Origin: Acidobacteriota bacterium
GTDB lineage: Bacteria > Acidobacteriota > Vicinamibacteria > Vicinamibacterales > Vicinamibacteraceae
NCBI GenBank assembly: GCA_020845575.1
Contig: JADLFL010000012.1
Span: 124,001-188,000, forward strand
Length of the DNA: 64,000 bases
Reading direction: 5' to 3'
Under the pieces are notes generated by a model. That model saw nothing but the letters and a program-made list of their open reading frames with translations. It did no database searches and had not been told where the DNA came from. Below, one piece after another: positions 42,757-56,465 of the stretch. Position numbers and translations under genes: made by a program. Within the stretch, counting starts at the first letter, position 1, and each line of letters starts with the position of its first letter.

Positions 42757-44196
42757 TCAGGGAACCGTGGTGGCTGGGTCGCCGAGGTTCACCTGGACGC
42801 GGGGGAGGGCTTGCCGCAGCGCGTCGGCACCCTGCGGCGTGACACGCGTCTGCCACGCGTACACGGCGCGAAGGCGGGGGAGGCTGTCGAGCGATCGCAA
42901 TCCCGCGTCGGTGATCGACGTCGCGTAGAGGTTGACGGCTTCGAGGCGCTGCAGCGACCGGAGCGGCGCAAGGCCCGCGTCGGTGACTGCCGTACGCGCG
43001 AGCGTGAGGCGCCAGAGGTTCACGAGTTTCGGGAGCACGCGCGTGAGTCCCTCGTCTGTCACCTGCGTGCCGCCGAGATCGAGCCACGCGATCTGCTCGG
43101 CCAGCGGTTCCAGCGTCGCCAACGCCCCATCGTCGAACGCTCGTGCGGCAGGCGGTGCTTCCACCATCAGCAGCGACGAGCCTGCACGCAGCGGTTCCAC
43201 CTTCAATGCGATGGCGCGCAAGGCCTCGATGGCTGCCGGCGAAGCCGCCGGGACGCTGACAGACAGGATGGCCGGCGCCGTGAAGTCGATGGGACCCGTG
43301 CGGTCGGCGATGGCGGGCTCGAGGTCGGGCGTGACGTCGACCTCGGCCAGCGAGGCGTCGAACGACGCCCCCTGATCGATCCACCAGCGCAGCAGCGACA
43401 TCTCCGCGTGCGACGGTGCCTGATGGCCGCGCGGCGGCATCACCTTCCCGTCCGAGAGCGGCAGGAAGACGCGCTTGACGAGCAGGCTGTCCACCGCACG
43501 CCCGGGCACGAGCACCGCGCCCGACTCGCCGCCCGCGTGTATCGACTCTGGTGAATCGAGCCGCAGTTTGCCTGCCTGGCGCGACGGCCCATGGCACGTC
43601 ACGCAACGCGCGGTGAACGTCGGCGCGACGAGCGTCTCGTACACGTTGGTTGCGCTCAGGTCGACGGGCCCTGTCGGAGCCTCGGCTGGCGGCGCGCCGA
43701 AGAAGGGCAGCGCCGGCATGTGCTCGGTGAGATAGCCGTCGCCGTGCGTGAGTGCGCCGCCGAAGTGTCCGGTGCCCGCGACGAGCACGAGCACCACCAC
43801 CAGCGACGCGGGATAGAGGCGCGCCACGCCGGCAGGCGGCGCCGGTGCGACGTCATCGTCGGTTCCACCCTGCGCCCGCCGCGCGCGCGCCCACGCGGCC
43901 ACACATGCCACGCCCAGCGCGAACGCCAGCATGAAGGCCCATCGCTGGTGCCGCCCGACGAGCGCCTCGTCGTACCCGCCATCCGATGCCAGCATCAGGC
44001 CCGTGGCGATCGCGGCCAGCGTGCTGGCCGCACCGAGGCCGAGCAGGACGGGCATGACCCTGTGCAGGCCGGCACCGGCGAACCGGCGCGTGCGCGAGAG
44101 GAGTTCCACGGCGGCGATCAGCAGGAGGAAGCCGATCGGCAGGTGGACGATCAGGGGATGGAACCGCCCCAGGAACGGCTGCAAATCCGTGAGCAC
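42757..44196 (-). CDS. Membrane cytochrome (planctomycete type) with leucine-rich repeats
   Basis: The 479-residue protein has four to five N-terminal membrane helices (DUF2231-like, starting FHPLIVHLPIGFLLLIAAVE). A single CxxCH heme site (CVTCHG, near residue 202) sits in a planctomycete-type cytochrome domain with MPPRGHQ. From residue ~345 to the end there are 24-residue leucine-rich repeats (VTDAGLAPLRSLQRLEAVNL, SITDAGLRSLDSLPRLRAVY). Such proteins accompany DUF1501 and DUF1549/DUF1553 genes in planctomycetes and Acidobacteriota; their reaction is unknown. It follows the DUF1501 gene on the same strand by 4 bp. Confidence 0.83.
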   Translation of the reverse strand: MLTDLQPFLGRFHPLIVHLPIGFLLLIAAVELLSRTRRFAGAGLHRVMPVLLGLGAASTLAAIATGLMLASDGGYDEALVGRHQRWAFMLAFALGVACVAAWARARRAQGGTDDDVAPAPPAGVARLYPASLVVVLVLVAGTGHFGGALTHGDGYLTEHMPALPFFGAPPAEAPTGPVDLSATNVYETLVAPTFTARCVTCHGPSRQAGKLRLDSPESIHAGGESGAVLVPGRAVDSLLVKRVFLPLSDGKVMPPRGHQAPSHAEMSLLRWWIDQGASFDASLAEVDVTPDLEPAIADRTGPIDFTAPAILSVSVPAASPAAIEALRAIALKVEPLRAGSSLLMVEAPPAARAFDDGALATLEPLAEQIAWLDLGGTQVTDEGLTRVLPKLVNLWRLTLARTAVTDAGLAPLRSLQRLEAVNLYATSITDAGLRSLDSLPRLRAVYAWQTRVTPQGADALRQALPRVQVNLGDPATTVP

Positions 44197-44200
44197 TCGC

Positions 44201-45675
<1,475 letters not shown>

Positions 45676-45679
<4 letters not shown>

Positions 45680-48600
45680 CGCTTGGTCACCGCTTCGTCG
45701 GTGTTCATGATGGTACTCGCGACGACGGTCCACGCGGCCACCTCCGCGGGGACCAATCCGTCGGCCGGCGGCCGTTCGCCCCTGGCCGACAACCGGCGCG
45801 CCGCGAACCTGTCTGCGTCGAACCTCGCACGCTCGCGTTCGTAGAGCGTCCTCACGGCGGCCAGTTCAGTGGGCTGCGGGTCGCGGCTCGTGACGAGGCG
45901 ATACGCCCGGCGAATGCGGTCGTCTGGCGACGGTCCACCGTCGACGATCAGACGCTCGGCGAGCACCCGCGCCGCCTCCACGTACTGCACGTCGTTGAGC
46001 AACACCAACGCCTGGAGCGGCGTGCTCGTGCGCTGCCGTGTGACGGAGCAGAGCAGACGCTCGGCCGCGTCGAAGCCGATTGCCGATGGCGGCGGCGTGC
46101 TGCGTTTCCACACGGTGTACAGGCTGCGGCGGTAGAGGTCGTCGCCCGTGCCCTGCTTGTACGTCGTGGCGTTGCGCGTCGCGAGTTCCTCCCACAGGCC
46201 CGGCGGCTGATACGGGTAGACGCTCTCGCCGCCGATGGTGCGCACGAGCAGGCCGCTGGCGGCCAGCGCGCCGTCGCGGATCTGCTCGGCAGACAGGCGA
46301 TAGGCGGGACCGCGCGCCAGTTTCGCATTGGCGGGATCGATCTCGCGGGCCTTCGCCGTGGCGGCCGACGACTGGCGATACGTCCGAGACATGACGATCT
46401 CGCGCAGCAGTGTCTTGAGGTCCCATCCGCTCTCGCGGAACGTGACGGCGAGGTGGTCGAGCAGTTCTGGGTGCGTGGGCAGCGTGCCCTGGTTGCCGAA
46501 GTCTCCGGGTGTTGCGACAAGGCCCGTGCCGAACAGCATCGCCCACGCGCGATTGACGACCACGCGTGCCGCCAGCGGGTTCTCGGGCGCCACGAGCCAC
46601 TGTGCCAAGCCGAGCCGCGTGCGCGGAAGCGAGGGATCCAGCGCCGGTAACACCGACGGCGTGTCTGCCTCGACGCGGTCGGTCGGCGCGTCGTAGGCAC
46701 CGCGCGCGAGGATGAACGTCGGGCGCTGGCGTTCCGGCGGCAGTTCGCGCATCACCATCACCTGCGGCAGGTGCGTGATGAGGCGGTTCTCTTCTCCGCG
46801 CATTGCGCGCAGACGCGCGCGATCGGGCTCTCCGAGCTTCGCCACGCGACGGACCCAGTGATCCTGCAGCGCCGCCGTGCCGTCCGGCCGTTGCGACACG
46901 GCTCCCAGCGGATCGTCAATGCCAGCCACCGCCGCGACCTCGACGGCGGTCAGTTGATCCGGGAACACCTTGAACTCGTCGACCGAGACCTCCGACAGGT
47001 TCTCGTCGCCGCGCCTGCCGATGCGAATCGCGGAGATGCCGCCCCAGTCGCCCTTCGGCTCGCTGATGATGCTGCGCGTGAGGTTGTCGGTCATCAGGCG
47101 CGTGTTGGCGGCCGTGCCGTCGAGGAACAGCCGGAGACCCGGAGCCCGGCTCGAGCCGTCGTAGGTGACCGCCACGTGGTACCAGGTGCCCACCTGCAAC
47201 GGCGTCAGCGTCTCGATCTCGAGCGAGTTGTCGGGCGCCACGTGGTGCAGGCCCGCCGTGAGCGTGCCGTCGGGTCGCAGGATCAACTCGTAGCCGCGAT
47301 GGCCGTTCATCACGGCGCCTGACCGCGTGATCACGGGACCGCCGATCCCGTCGGCGTCGCGCCGCATCCACAGCGCGAAGGAGAACGGCTCGTTACGTTC
47401 GAAGAAGCCGAATTTCTGGTCGCGTCCACCGAGGTCGATCTGGCTGTCGCCCACGAGATGGACGGCGTTGCCGACTTTGCCCGGCACCACGTCAGGCACG
47501 CGCGCCGTCTTCTTCTTCCGCTCCTCCTCGTTGCCCACCACGCCGGGCCGCTTCGGCGAGGCCAGGTTCGCGAACGTGTACTGCTTCATCGCATCGAGCG
47601 GCAGATGGACGATGGGCCGTGGGAGTGTGACGGGACCGCGCGGATGCGCGAGCCACGCGTCGAACACCGGTCCCGTGGCGAGCCGATCGACGCGCGTCGC
47701 GTCTTCGAGCGGCGCCATCGCCGCGCGCAGCGTCGCGAGCGCCTCGTCGGCCGCCGGCGTGGTGATCGTGACTGTCGGACTCGGCATGCCCGAGTACGGG
47801 ATCTGACCCGTCTCGTTCACGTTGTTGAAGAACGCGAAGAGCTTGAAGTAGTCCTTCTGGAGAATCGGATCGTACTTGTGGTCGTGGCAGCGGGCGCACT
47901 GCACGGTCAGCCCGAGAAACGCGGTCCCGAACGTGTCCACGCGGTCGGCCACGTACTCGACCCTGTACTCCTCCGAGACGATGCCGCCTTCCTGGCTCTG
48001 CATGTGGTTGCGGTTGAAGGCCGTGGCGAGGCGCTGTTCGGTGGTGGCGTTCGGCAGCAGGTCGCCCGCCAGTTGCCACGTGATGAACTGGTCGAACGGC
48101 ATGTTGCGATTGAAGGCCGCAATCACCCAGTCACGCCACGGCGACATCGACCGCATCCCATCGTCCTGGTAGCCGTGCGAGTCGGCGTAGCGGGCCAGGT
48201 CGAGCCAGTCGACGGCCATGCGCTCGCCGTAGGCCGGCGAGGCCAGCAGCCTGTCGACCACCGTCTCGAAGGCGCGAGGACTCGTGTCGGCGAGGAAGGC
48301 CTCGATCTCGTCGAGCGTGGGCGGCAGACCCGTGAGATCCATCGAGACGCGCCGCAGCAGCGTCTCGCGCGAGGCTTCTGCAGACGGGGACAGACCCGTG
48401 TTGCGCAGGCCCGCACGGACGAACCTGTCGATCGGATTGGACAGCGCGGACACATCCTCGCCGTCAGGCAATGAAGGCTTCGTGGGCGCGACGAAGGCCC
48501 AGTGCGGCGTCCACGTCGCACCCTGTTCGATCCAGCGGACGAGGATCGCCTTCTCGACCTCACTGAGTACGAGGTGCGAGGCGGGGAGGGGCATCAGCAC

Positions 48601-48900
48601 CGCGGGGTCGGTGCTGAGGATGCGCCGCACCAGTTCGCTCTTGCCCGTCCTGCCGGGCACCACCGCGCGATGACCGCTCGGGAGCATCGCGAACGCGCCT
48701 TCCTTCGTGTGCAGGCTCAGGCCGCCCTTGCGGGCGCGGTCGTCAGGCCCGTGGCAGGAGAAGCACTTGTCCGAGAGGATTGGGCGGACGTGGAAATTGA
48801 AGTCCACCTTCTCCGGGACTCCGGCGATGGTCGGCGCGGAGGGGCCGCACGCGGCCGCCCCGGCGAGCAGGACGACGAGCAGGATGGAGGGTGTGGAGAT
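45676..48900 (-). CDS. Planctomycete-type cytochrome / DUF1549 / DUF1553 protein with LamG insert
   Basis: The ~1074-residue lipoprotein has a CxxCH cytochrome site (CFSCHGPDD) in its first 60 residues, then DUF1549 (WLDLARYADSHGYQ, CARCHDHKYDPI). A LamG/concanavalin-like insert lies between ~440 and 620 (FSFALWMRRDADG, WYHVAVTYDGS), followed by DUF1553 at the C terminus (RTRLGLAQWL, NRAWAMLFGTGLV, TSTPLQALVLLND). It is predicted to be an outer, periplasmic redox-linked protein of unknown substrate. No ATG, GTG or TTG precedes the lipoprotein signal in frame. The most plausible start is an ATC at 48900 with a GGGAG site 5 nt before it; a CTG at 48924 is possible. Confidence 0.85.
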
Positions 48901-48948
48901 GTCGACTCCCGGAAACGGGTTCAGCGTACTACACTCCCCGGCACGACC

Positions 48949-49857
48949 ATGTCTCTCACTCGACGTGCCTTCATCTCGGCTTCGGCCACGGCGGCCGTGG
49001 CCTCGACCCTCCCATCGACCTCGGTGTCGGCGGCGCCCATCACGCGGTCCGGGAAGAGCCAACTGCGTGTGGGGCTTGCGGCGTACTCGATGCGGCAGTA
49101 CCTGACGGCAAAGCCCGGCACCAAAGGGGCGATGGATCTCCTCGGGTTCATCGACTGGGCGGCCACGCTCGGCGTGGATGCCGTGGAGCTCACGTCGTAC
49201 TTCTTCCCGGCGACGTTCGACCGCGCGTATCTCAACGAGGTCAAGCGCCGGTGCCACATCAACGGGCTCGACATCTCGGGCGGCGCGATCCGGAACAACT
49301 ACACGCTGCCCGACGGCGATCCGGAACTGGAGAAGTGGCTGGCCCACACAGACACGTGGCTCGGCCACTACGCGGTGCTCGGCGCGCCCGTGGTGCGCGT
49401 GTTCAGCGGCGTCCCGCCTAAGGGGATGAGCGAGGAACAGGGCATCGCCAACGGGATCAAGAACCTGCGCAAGGCGCTCGTCTTCGCCGAGAAACACGGC
49501 GTGATCCTCGGCCTCGAGAACCACGACTACCTGACGAAGATCGATCGCATGCTGCCCGCCCTGGCGCAGATCGACTCGCCGTGGTTCGGCGTGAACCTCG
49601 ACTCGGGCAACGTGGACGACACCGACGTCTATCCGCAGCTGGCCAAGATCGTCCCGTACGCCGTGAACGTGCAGCTCAAGGTGGATACGGGCCCCGTGAA
49701 GCAGAAGGTGCCGACCGACGTGCCGCGCTTCGTGAAGCTGCTGAAGGACGCCAACTACCGGGGCTACGTCGTGCTCGAGTACGAGAGCGCGCCGGATCCC
49801 TACGAGGCGATCCCCGGACATCTCGCCGCGCTGCGCGACGCCATCGCGAAGGCCTGA
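48949..49857 (+). CDS. Tat-exported sugar isomerase/epimerase-like TIM-barrel protein
   Basis: The 302-residue protein has a twin-arginine signal (MSLTRRAFISASATAAVAST) and a complete xylose-isomerase-like barrel with GLENHDYLTKIDR, GVNLDSGNVDDTD and YRGYVVLEYES. It differs from the family member at 34968 (shorter, no insertions). It is the first gene of a plus-strand run with the transhydrogenase membrane genes starting 3 bp after its stop, an unexpected partnership. It is divergent from the cytochrome gene at 45676, with only ~50 bp between the start codons. Confidence 0.85.
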   Translation: MSLTRRAFISASATAAVASTLPSTSVSAAPITRSGKSQLRVGLAAYSMRQYLTAKPGTKGAMDLLGFIDWAATLGVDAVELTSYFFPATFDRAYLNEVKRRCHINGLDISGGAIRNNYTLPDGDPELEKWLAHTDTWLGHYAVLGAPVVRVFSGVPPKGMSEEQGIANGIKNLRKALVFAEKHGVILGLENHDYLTKIDRMLPALAQIDSPWFGVNLDSGNVDDTDVYPQLAKIVPYAVNVQLKVDTGPVKQKVPTDVPRFVKLLKDANYRGYVVLEYESAPDPYEAIPGHLAALRDAIAKA

Positions 49858-49860
49858 GCC

Positions 49861-50144
49861 ATGGATTTCATCACCGCGCTGTTCGTGTTCATGCTGGCGA
49901 CGTTCATCGGCATGGACGTCATCAGGCGCGTGTCGCGCCTGTTGCACACGCCACTGATGTCGCTCACCAACGCGATCTCCGCGATCGCGATCGTCGGAGC
50001 CATCATCCTCGCCGGGCCGCAGCACGACACGATGAGCACCGTGCTCGGCGCCGTCGCCGTGTTCGCCTCCACGACCAACATCATCAGCGGCTTCCTCATC
50101 ACCGATCGCATGCTGAAGATGTTCAAGAAGAAGGAGCCGTCGCG

Positions 50145-50148
<4 letters not shown>
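49861..50148 (+). CDS. pntAB: NAD(P) transhydrogenase subunit alpha, membrane part
   Basis: The 95-residue protein is the PntA C-terminal membrane domain: three hydrophobic helices (starting MDFITALFVFMLATFIGMDV), with TNAISAIAIVGAI and TTNIISGFLITDRMLKMF. In split transhydrogenases it joins the NAD(H)-binding PntAA and PntB to pump protons while transferring hydride between NADH and NADP+. PntAA normally lies directly upstream; here the gene upstream is an exported isomerase-like protein. The start 3 bp after that gene and the 4-bp overlap with pntB indicate one transcript. Confidence 0.9.
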
Positions 50149-51529
<1,381 letters not shown>

Positions 51530-51533
<4 letters not shown>

Positions 51534-52639
51534 GGGTCGTTGTAACAGGGGCCGGCGCATTCGGCGGCTGGACGGCGCTCATGCTGCGCCGGGCCGGCGC
51601 GACGGTCACGCTCGTGGATGCCTGGGGACCGGGCCACGCACGGGCGAGTTCCAGCGGCGAGACACGCGTCATCCGCGGCACGTACGGCGCGCGCACCATC
51701 TACACGGCGATGGCGGCGCGGGCGATGCAGTTGTGGCGCGAGCACGACGCGCGGTCGCAACGGACGTTCTTCGTTCGCTCCGGTGCCATCTGGATCTTCA
51801 GCGGCGACGAGTCTTTCGGCCAGGCATCGCTGGAGCCGATGAAAGCGGCCGGACTGCCTGCCGAGTGGCTCGATCCCGCGCAGGCGAAAGCCCGCTGGCC
51901 GCACGTCTCCTTCGAAGGCGTTACGAACGTCCTGTGGGAGCCGGAGGCCGGCTACGCCCTCGCACGCCGCGCGTGTGAGCACGTGGTCGAGACGTTGGTG
52001 GCCGAGGGCGGGCAGTACGTGGTCGGTCAGGTAACCGACGTGCCGGTGGACGGTGGTCCCATGCGCGCGCTCACGCTCGACGATGGGCGCACGCTCGATG
52101 CCGATCGGTTCGTGTTTGCGTGTGGCCCCTGGCTGGGCACCCTGTTCCCTGACGTGATTGGCCCGCTGATCCGTCCGTCGCGGCAGGAGTCGTTCTATTT
52201 CGGCACGCCCGCCGGCGACGCGCGCTGGCTGCACATGCCGGTGTGGCTCGACTACCGCGCCTCCATGTACTACGGCATTCCCGGCAACGCCAACCGCGGC
52301 TTCAAGGTTGCCGACGACACGTACGGGCCGACGTTCGATCCGACGAAAGGCGACCGTACGCCGACGAGGGAGAAGCTGGCCGAGGCACGGGCCTTCCTGC
52401 GCCTGCGGTTCCCGGCCATCGCCGACGCGCCGCTGCTCGGGTCCGAGGTTTGCCAGTACGAGCTCACGCCCGACTCGCATTTCCTCATCGATCGCCATCC
52501 CGGCACACCGAATGCGTGGCTGGTCGGCGGCGGTTCGGGACACGGCTTCAAGATGGGGCCCGCCCTCGGCGAGTACGTCGCGCGGCGCGTACTCGACCAA
52601 AGCGAGGCCGACGACACTTTCGGGCTGGGGCATCGCTGA
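51530..52639 (+). CDS. FAD-dependent amino-acid/sarcosine oxidase-like (DAO family) protein
   Basis: The 369-residue protein has the FAD-binding GAGAFGGWTALMLRRAG near the N terminus, ARASSSGETRVIRGTYG typical of monomeric sarcosine oxidase/N-methyltryptophan oxidase-like enzymes, and a C-terminal WLVGGGSGHGFKMGPALGEY. The cysteine that covalently holds FAD in sarcosine oxidases (a GxGxxGCS-like position) is not clearly seen, so FAD may be non-covalent. The TTG start at 51530 overlaps the pntB stop. Its link to transhydrogenase could be supply of NADPH or simple co-transcription. Confidence 0.82.
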
Positions 52640-52661
52640 GGATGTGTCGATTCCTGTTCAG

Positions 52662-54923
52662 ATGCCTGTAGCCACCACGCGAGCCGTCGTGCGGCCCCTG
52701 ACGGCCGTCGTGCGTCTGCTGGCGCGTCCGGCTGCGGCGCGGGTCGCGCTGGGGGTGGCGCTCGGCATCAATGTCCTGCTCCTCGCATCGGCGATGGGGC
52801 TGTGGCGACGGGATCTGGCGTCTCCTCCGGTACCGACAGGGCTGGCGTTGGCCGGCGTCATCGCGGTGGTCGCGGCACTGCTGCTGGTGTGGTTCCACAG
52901 GCGTCTGAGCTGGGCGGCCGGCTGGCGTGGCGCGCAGCCGGGCACGCGCCCGGGGCGAGACGACGCCTTCCTCGCCGTTGCCGAAGCGGCCCGCGTGGCA
53001 ATCGTCACCACGGATGCCGAAGGGCGTTTCACCTACCTCAACGCGGCTGCCGAACAGATGCTCGGCGTCTCGCGCGCCCATGTGAAAGGCGTGAGCTGCG
53101 CGCAGTACGTGTCGCCGTCGGAGCAGCAGCGGTTCCTGGAAGGACTCGGCAAGTTCCTCGCTGGTCAGGGGCGCCTCGCCGCAGGCGTGCCGGTGCCGTT
53201 GGTCGGCCGTCGTCACAACGGCGAGGAGTTCCAGGCGGAAGTGCTGCTCTCGTGGTACGAGAGCCCGCGCGGACGCTACGTCGCCGGCGTCATCGTCGAC
53301 CTCTCCGAGCGCCTGCGCGCCGAAGCGGCGGCGCGGGCGGTGGAGGAACGCTGGAAGGCTGCCGTCGAGGGATCTGACGACGGTATCTGGGACTGGGACG
53401 TCACGGCTGACACGCTACACGGCTCGCGCCGGCTCTTCGCGATGCTGGGACACGACCAGATCACGGCCGTGCGCAGCGCCGAGTGGGACGCCTTCGTCCA
53501 CGAAGAGGATCGCGGGCGCTTCCGCGACGACATCAAGGCGCACCTGGCTGGCGAGTCCGAGCAGTACGTCTCCGAGTACCGGGTGCGCTGCAGCGATGGG
53601 AGCTATCGCTGGGTTCTCGCCCGCGGTCGCGTTGTCGCGCGTGACGCGCAGGGTGTGGCCACGCGTGTGGTCGGCACCGTGAGCGATGTGACGGAACGGC
53701 GCGCGGCCGTCGAGACGCTGCAACTCGCACGCGAGCACGCGGAACGGGCTGCACGCAGCAAGAGCGACTTCCTGGCCGTGATGAGCCACGAGTTGCGCAC
53801 GCCGCTCAACGGCGTGCTCGGGATGGCGACACTGCTGGGCGACACGCCGCTCACCGGTGAGCAGCGCGACTACCTCGATCTCATCACCAGGTCCGGACAG
53901 TCTCTGCTGCACCTCATCGACGATGTGCTCGACTTCTCGAAGATCGAGGCTGGCCGCGTGGTGCTGGAGCAGATCCCCACGGATGTCGGCGGGCTGGCTC
54001 GTGAAGTCGCGGCGATGCTGCGCGTGCCCGCGGCGGAGAAGGGCCTGAGTTTCGACATCGACGTGAGTGCTGGCACGCCATCCCCCGTCATCACCGATCC
54101 GGGCCGCGTGCGACAGGTGCTGTTCAACCTCGTGGGCAACGCCGTCAAGTTCACCGAGACGGGATCGGTGTGCGTGGCCGTCTCGTGTGACGGTGTCGAC
54201 GCCGGACGGGCAACGTTGCGCCTCACCGTCACCGACACGGGTATCGGGATCCCGGAGGACAAGCAGCCGCTGCTGTTCGAGAAGTTCATGCAGGCCGATG
54301 CGTCCACCACGCGTCGCTTCGGCGGTACGGGACTCGGTCTGGCCATCTCGAAGGGGCTGGTCGACGGGCTCGGCGGAACCATTGGGGTGACGAGCGCCGT
54401 GGGCGAGGGCTCGTGCTTCTGGTTCACGATCGTCGCGCCCATCGCCGTTGCTCCGGCAGCGTCGCGCGACGTGTCGTGGTCGCTGGCGTCGTTGGCGATG
54501 CCGGCGCCTGCCGGACGGCCTGATGTCGCTGCGGTCGAGCCGTCGCGCCGCGTGCTCGTGGCCGAGGACAACCCGGTCAACCAGCGCGTGGCCGTGGCGA
54601 TGCTGGAGAAACTCGGATACGCGGCCGACGTGGCGGGAGACGGCCACGAGGCCGTGAGGATGGCGCGGGCGACGCGCTACGCCGTCATCCTGATGGACTG
54701 CCACATGCCGGGCCTCGACGGTTACGAGGCCACACGACAGCTCGAACGCCTGCTGCCGGCCGGGAATCGGCCACCGGTCGTGGCCATGACGGCCGCCGGG
54801 ATCGAGGGCGCCCGTGAGCGCTGCCTGTCCGCGGGGATGGCCGACTACCTGCTCAAGCCCGTCGAACTGCCGAAGCTCCGCGCGATGCTCGAGCGCTGGG
54901 TCGAGCAACCCGCCCTGCGCTGA
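52662..54923 (+). CDS. Hybrid sensor histidine kinase (two PAS domains, receiver)
   Basis: The 753-residue membrane protein has two N-terminal helices ([20 protein letters not shown] and [20 protein letters not shown]). Two PAS/PAC modules follow (about 105-215 and 225-340). Next are HisKA with the phospho-accepting His in [13 protein letters not shown] (H376), HATPase_c with NAVKF, DTGIGIP and [10 protein letters not shown], and a C-terminal receiver with the phospho-aspartate D679 in LMDCHMPG. No separate response regulator lies beside it, so output probably goes through the receiver to an unlinked partner. A GTG 6 codons upstream is an alternative start. Confidence 0.9.
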   Translation: MPVATTRAVVRPLTAVVRLLARPAAARVALGVALGINVLLLASAMGLWRRDLASPPVPTGLALAGVIAVVAALLLVWFHRRLSWAAGWRGAQPGTRPGRDDAFLAVAEAARVAIVTTDAEGRFTYLNAAAEQMLGVSRAHVKGVSCAQYVSPSEQQRFLEGLGKFLAGQGRLAAGVPVPLVGRRHNGEEFQAEVLLSWYESPRGRYVAGVIVDLSERLRAEAAARAVEERWKAAVEGSDDGIWDWDVTADTLHGSRRLFAMLGHDQITAVRSAEWDAFVHEEDRGRFRDDIKAHLAGESEQYVSEYRVRCSDGSYRWVLARGRVVARDAQGVATRVVGTVSDVTERRAAVETLQLAREHAERAARSKSDFLAVMSHELRTPLNGVLGMATLLGDTPLTGEQRDYLDLITRSGQSLLHLIDDVLDFSKIEAGRVVLEQIPTDVGGLAREVAAMLRVPAAEKGLSFDIDVSAGTPSPVITDPGRVRQVLFNLVGNAVKFTETGSVCVAVSCDGVDAGRATLRLTVTDTGIGIPEDKQPLLFEKFMQADASTTRRFGGTGLGLAISKGLVDGLGGTIGVTSAVGEGSCFWFTIVAPIAVAPAASRDVSWSLASLAMPAPAGRPDVAAVEPSRRVLVAEDNPVNQRVAVAMLEKLGYAADVAGDGHEAVRMARATRYAVILMDCHMPGLDGYEATRQLERLLPAGNRPPVVAMTAAGIEGARERCLSAGMADYLLKPVELPKLRAMLERWVEQPALR

Positions 54924-54970
54924 CGGCATCGGCCTGTCAACCTCTTGCCGCCGTTCGCGTAATACCCGGC

Positions 54971-55888
54971 ATGATGACCCGGGCTTTCCTGCTCTCCTCG
55001 CGCCTGCGCCACGTCGTATTCGCGGCGGTGTGCCTGTCTGCGGCCCCCGCGCCTGTCTGCGCGCAGCGCGCGGCCGCCCAGCCGGCGACGCTGCCCCCGC
55101 AGCTTTTCGAGCGTGGCGCCGAACAGGCGCCGCTTCCTGCCTCCGATCAGCGCGCCGACGACACGCGCAACCAGCTCAGGGAGTTGCTCCAGCAGCACCC
55201 GCCCGCCGTGCGCGAGGTGCTCCAGCGCCAGCCCACGCTGCTGACCAACGCCGACTACCTTGCGCCGTATCCGCGGCTGGGCGCGTTCATCGCCGCGCAC
55301 CCCGAGATCGTGCGGTCGCCGGGGTATTTCCTGGGCGAACCGCAGGGCGAGATGCCCGACGACAGCGGGCGTTGGATGTGGCGGGAGTTGTTGAGTGCGC
55401 TGTCGGCCGGCACCGTCATGCTCGGCGTCTGCCTCGCCTTCGGTTGGCTCGTACGGACGGCGCTCGATCACAGGCGTTGGCAGCGCGTGGCGAAAGTGCA
55501 GGTCGAGACGCATACCAAGCTGCTCGACAGGATGACGACGTCCGAGGATCTGCGCAGCTATATGGAGTCTGATGCCGGACGACAGTTCCTCGAATCGGCA
55601 CCGATCAGGCTCGACGGCCGCCCCACGCCGCTTGCGGCTCCCGTCAGCCGTATCCTGTGGTCGGTGCAGGTAGGCGTCGTGGCGGTGTGCGCCGGTGTGG
55701 CGCTCCAGTTCGTGACGCGCAGCGCGATCGACGATGTGGCGCAGCCGCTCCGTGTGCTGGGCGTGCTCGTCACGGCCATCGGATGCGGGTTCGTGCTGTC
55801 GGCGGGGATTGCCTACGCCCTGTCGCGCAAGCTCGGATTGCTGCGCGAGACGGAGACGCCGGCCAGTGCGCCGTGGCCGCAGGCCTGA
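54971..55888 (+). CDS. Membrane protein upstream of an ECF sigma operon
   Basis: The 305-residue protein has a signal/anchor (LRHVVFAAVCLSAAPAPVCA), a soluble segment with QLRELLQQHPPAVREVLQRQ and PYPRLGAFIAAHPEI, and three membrane helices (about residues 140-160, 230-250 and 258-280). I do not recognise a family by name. Similar proteins precede ECF sigma/anti-sigma pairs in Acidobacteriota, and this one ends 1 bp before the sigma factor, so it may belong to the signalling unit. A TAATAC box lies 8 nt before the second ATG (54974). Confidence 0.72.
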   Translation: MMTRAFLLSSRLRHVVFAAVCLSAAPAPVCAQRAAAQPATLPPQLFERGAEQAPLPASDQRADDTRNQLRELLQQHPPAVREVLQRQPTLLTNADYLAPYPRLGAFIAAHPEIVRSPGYFLGEPQGEMPDDSGRWMWRELLSALSAGTVMLGVCLAFGWLVRTALDHRRWQRVAKVQVETHTKLLDRMTTSEDLRSYMESDAGRQFLESAPIRLDGRPTPLAAPVSRILWSVQVGVVAVCAGVALQFVTRSAIDDVAQPLRVLGVLVTAIGCGFVLSAGIAYALSRKLGLLRETETPASAPWPQA

Positions 55889-55889
55889 C

Positions 55890-56465
55890 ATGACCGACGC
55901 CCGCATCGACGCCCTCGCGCTCACTGCCGCAGCCACCAGCGACGACACGTTCGTGCTGCGCGAAGACGAGTTCAGGCTGCTGTACGACAGGACCTCTCGG
56001 CCGCTCTGGGTGTATCTGCACAGGCTGACGCGGGACGCGCACGCGGCTGACGACCTGCTCCAGGAGACGTACTTCCGCTTCCTGAGGACGCCGGGACGCT
56101 ACCAGGACGATCGGCACGAGCGCAACGCGCTGTATCGCATCGCCACCAACCTCGCGCACGACAGTCGCCGCCGGTTCCGTCCGGCGACGGTGTCGATCGA
56201 AGAGCCCGCGGGCAGCGCGCTGCAGGGCCCGCCCGATGCCGTCCACAGCAGCGACGCTCGCGCCGACGTCCGCCGCGCGCTCGCGCGCCTGGCCGATCGC
56301 GATCAGCAGTTGCTCTGGCTCGCGTACGCGGAGGGCTCGTCCCACGAGGAGATCGCGGCGTCGCTCGGCCTGCGCACCAACAGCGTGAAGACGATGCTGT
56401 TCCGCGCGCGTCAGCGCCTCGCGGCATTGCTGCCGGGAGGCATGGCGCGGGGAGGAGGCCGGTGA
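55890..56465 (+). CDS. ECF-type RNA polymerase sigma factor
   Basis: The 191-residue protein contains sigma region 2 (LTRDAHAADDLLQETYFRFL, typical DDLxQETFxxxxR) and region 4 with helix-turn-helix QQLLWLAYAEGSSHEEIAASL and RTNSVKTMLFRARQRLAALL. It directs RNA polymerase to a small set of promoters in response to a signal held by the anti-sigma factor encoded 4 bp downstream (overlapping). The ATG at 55890 lies 1 bp after the membrane protein's stop, so the three genes form an operon. Confidence 0.92.
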   Translation: MTDARIDALALTAAATSDDTFVLREDEFRLLYDRTSRPLWVYLHRLTRDAHAADDLLQETYFRFLRTPGRYQDDRHERNALYRIATNLAHDSRRRFRPATVSIEEPAGSALQGPPDAVHSSDARADVRRALARLADRDQQLLWLAYAEGSSHEEIAASLGLRTNSVKTMLFRARQRLAALLPGGMARGGGR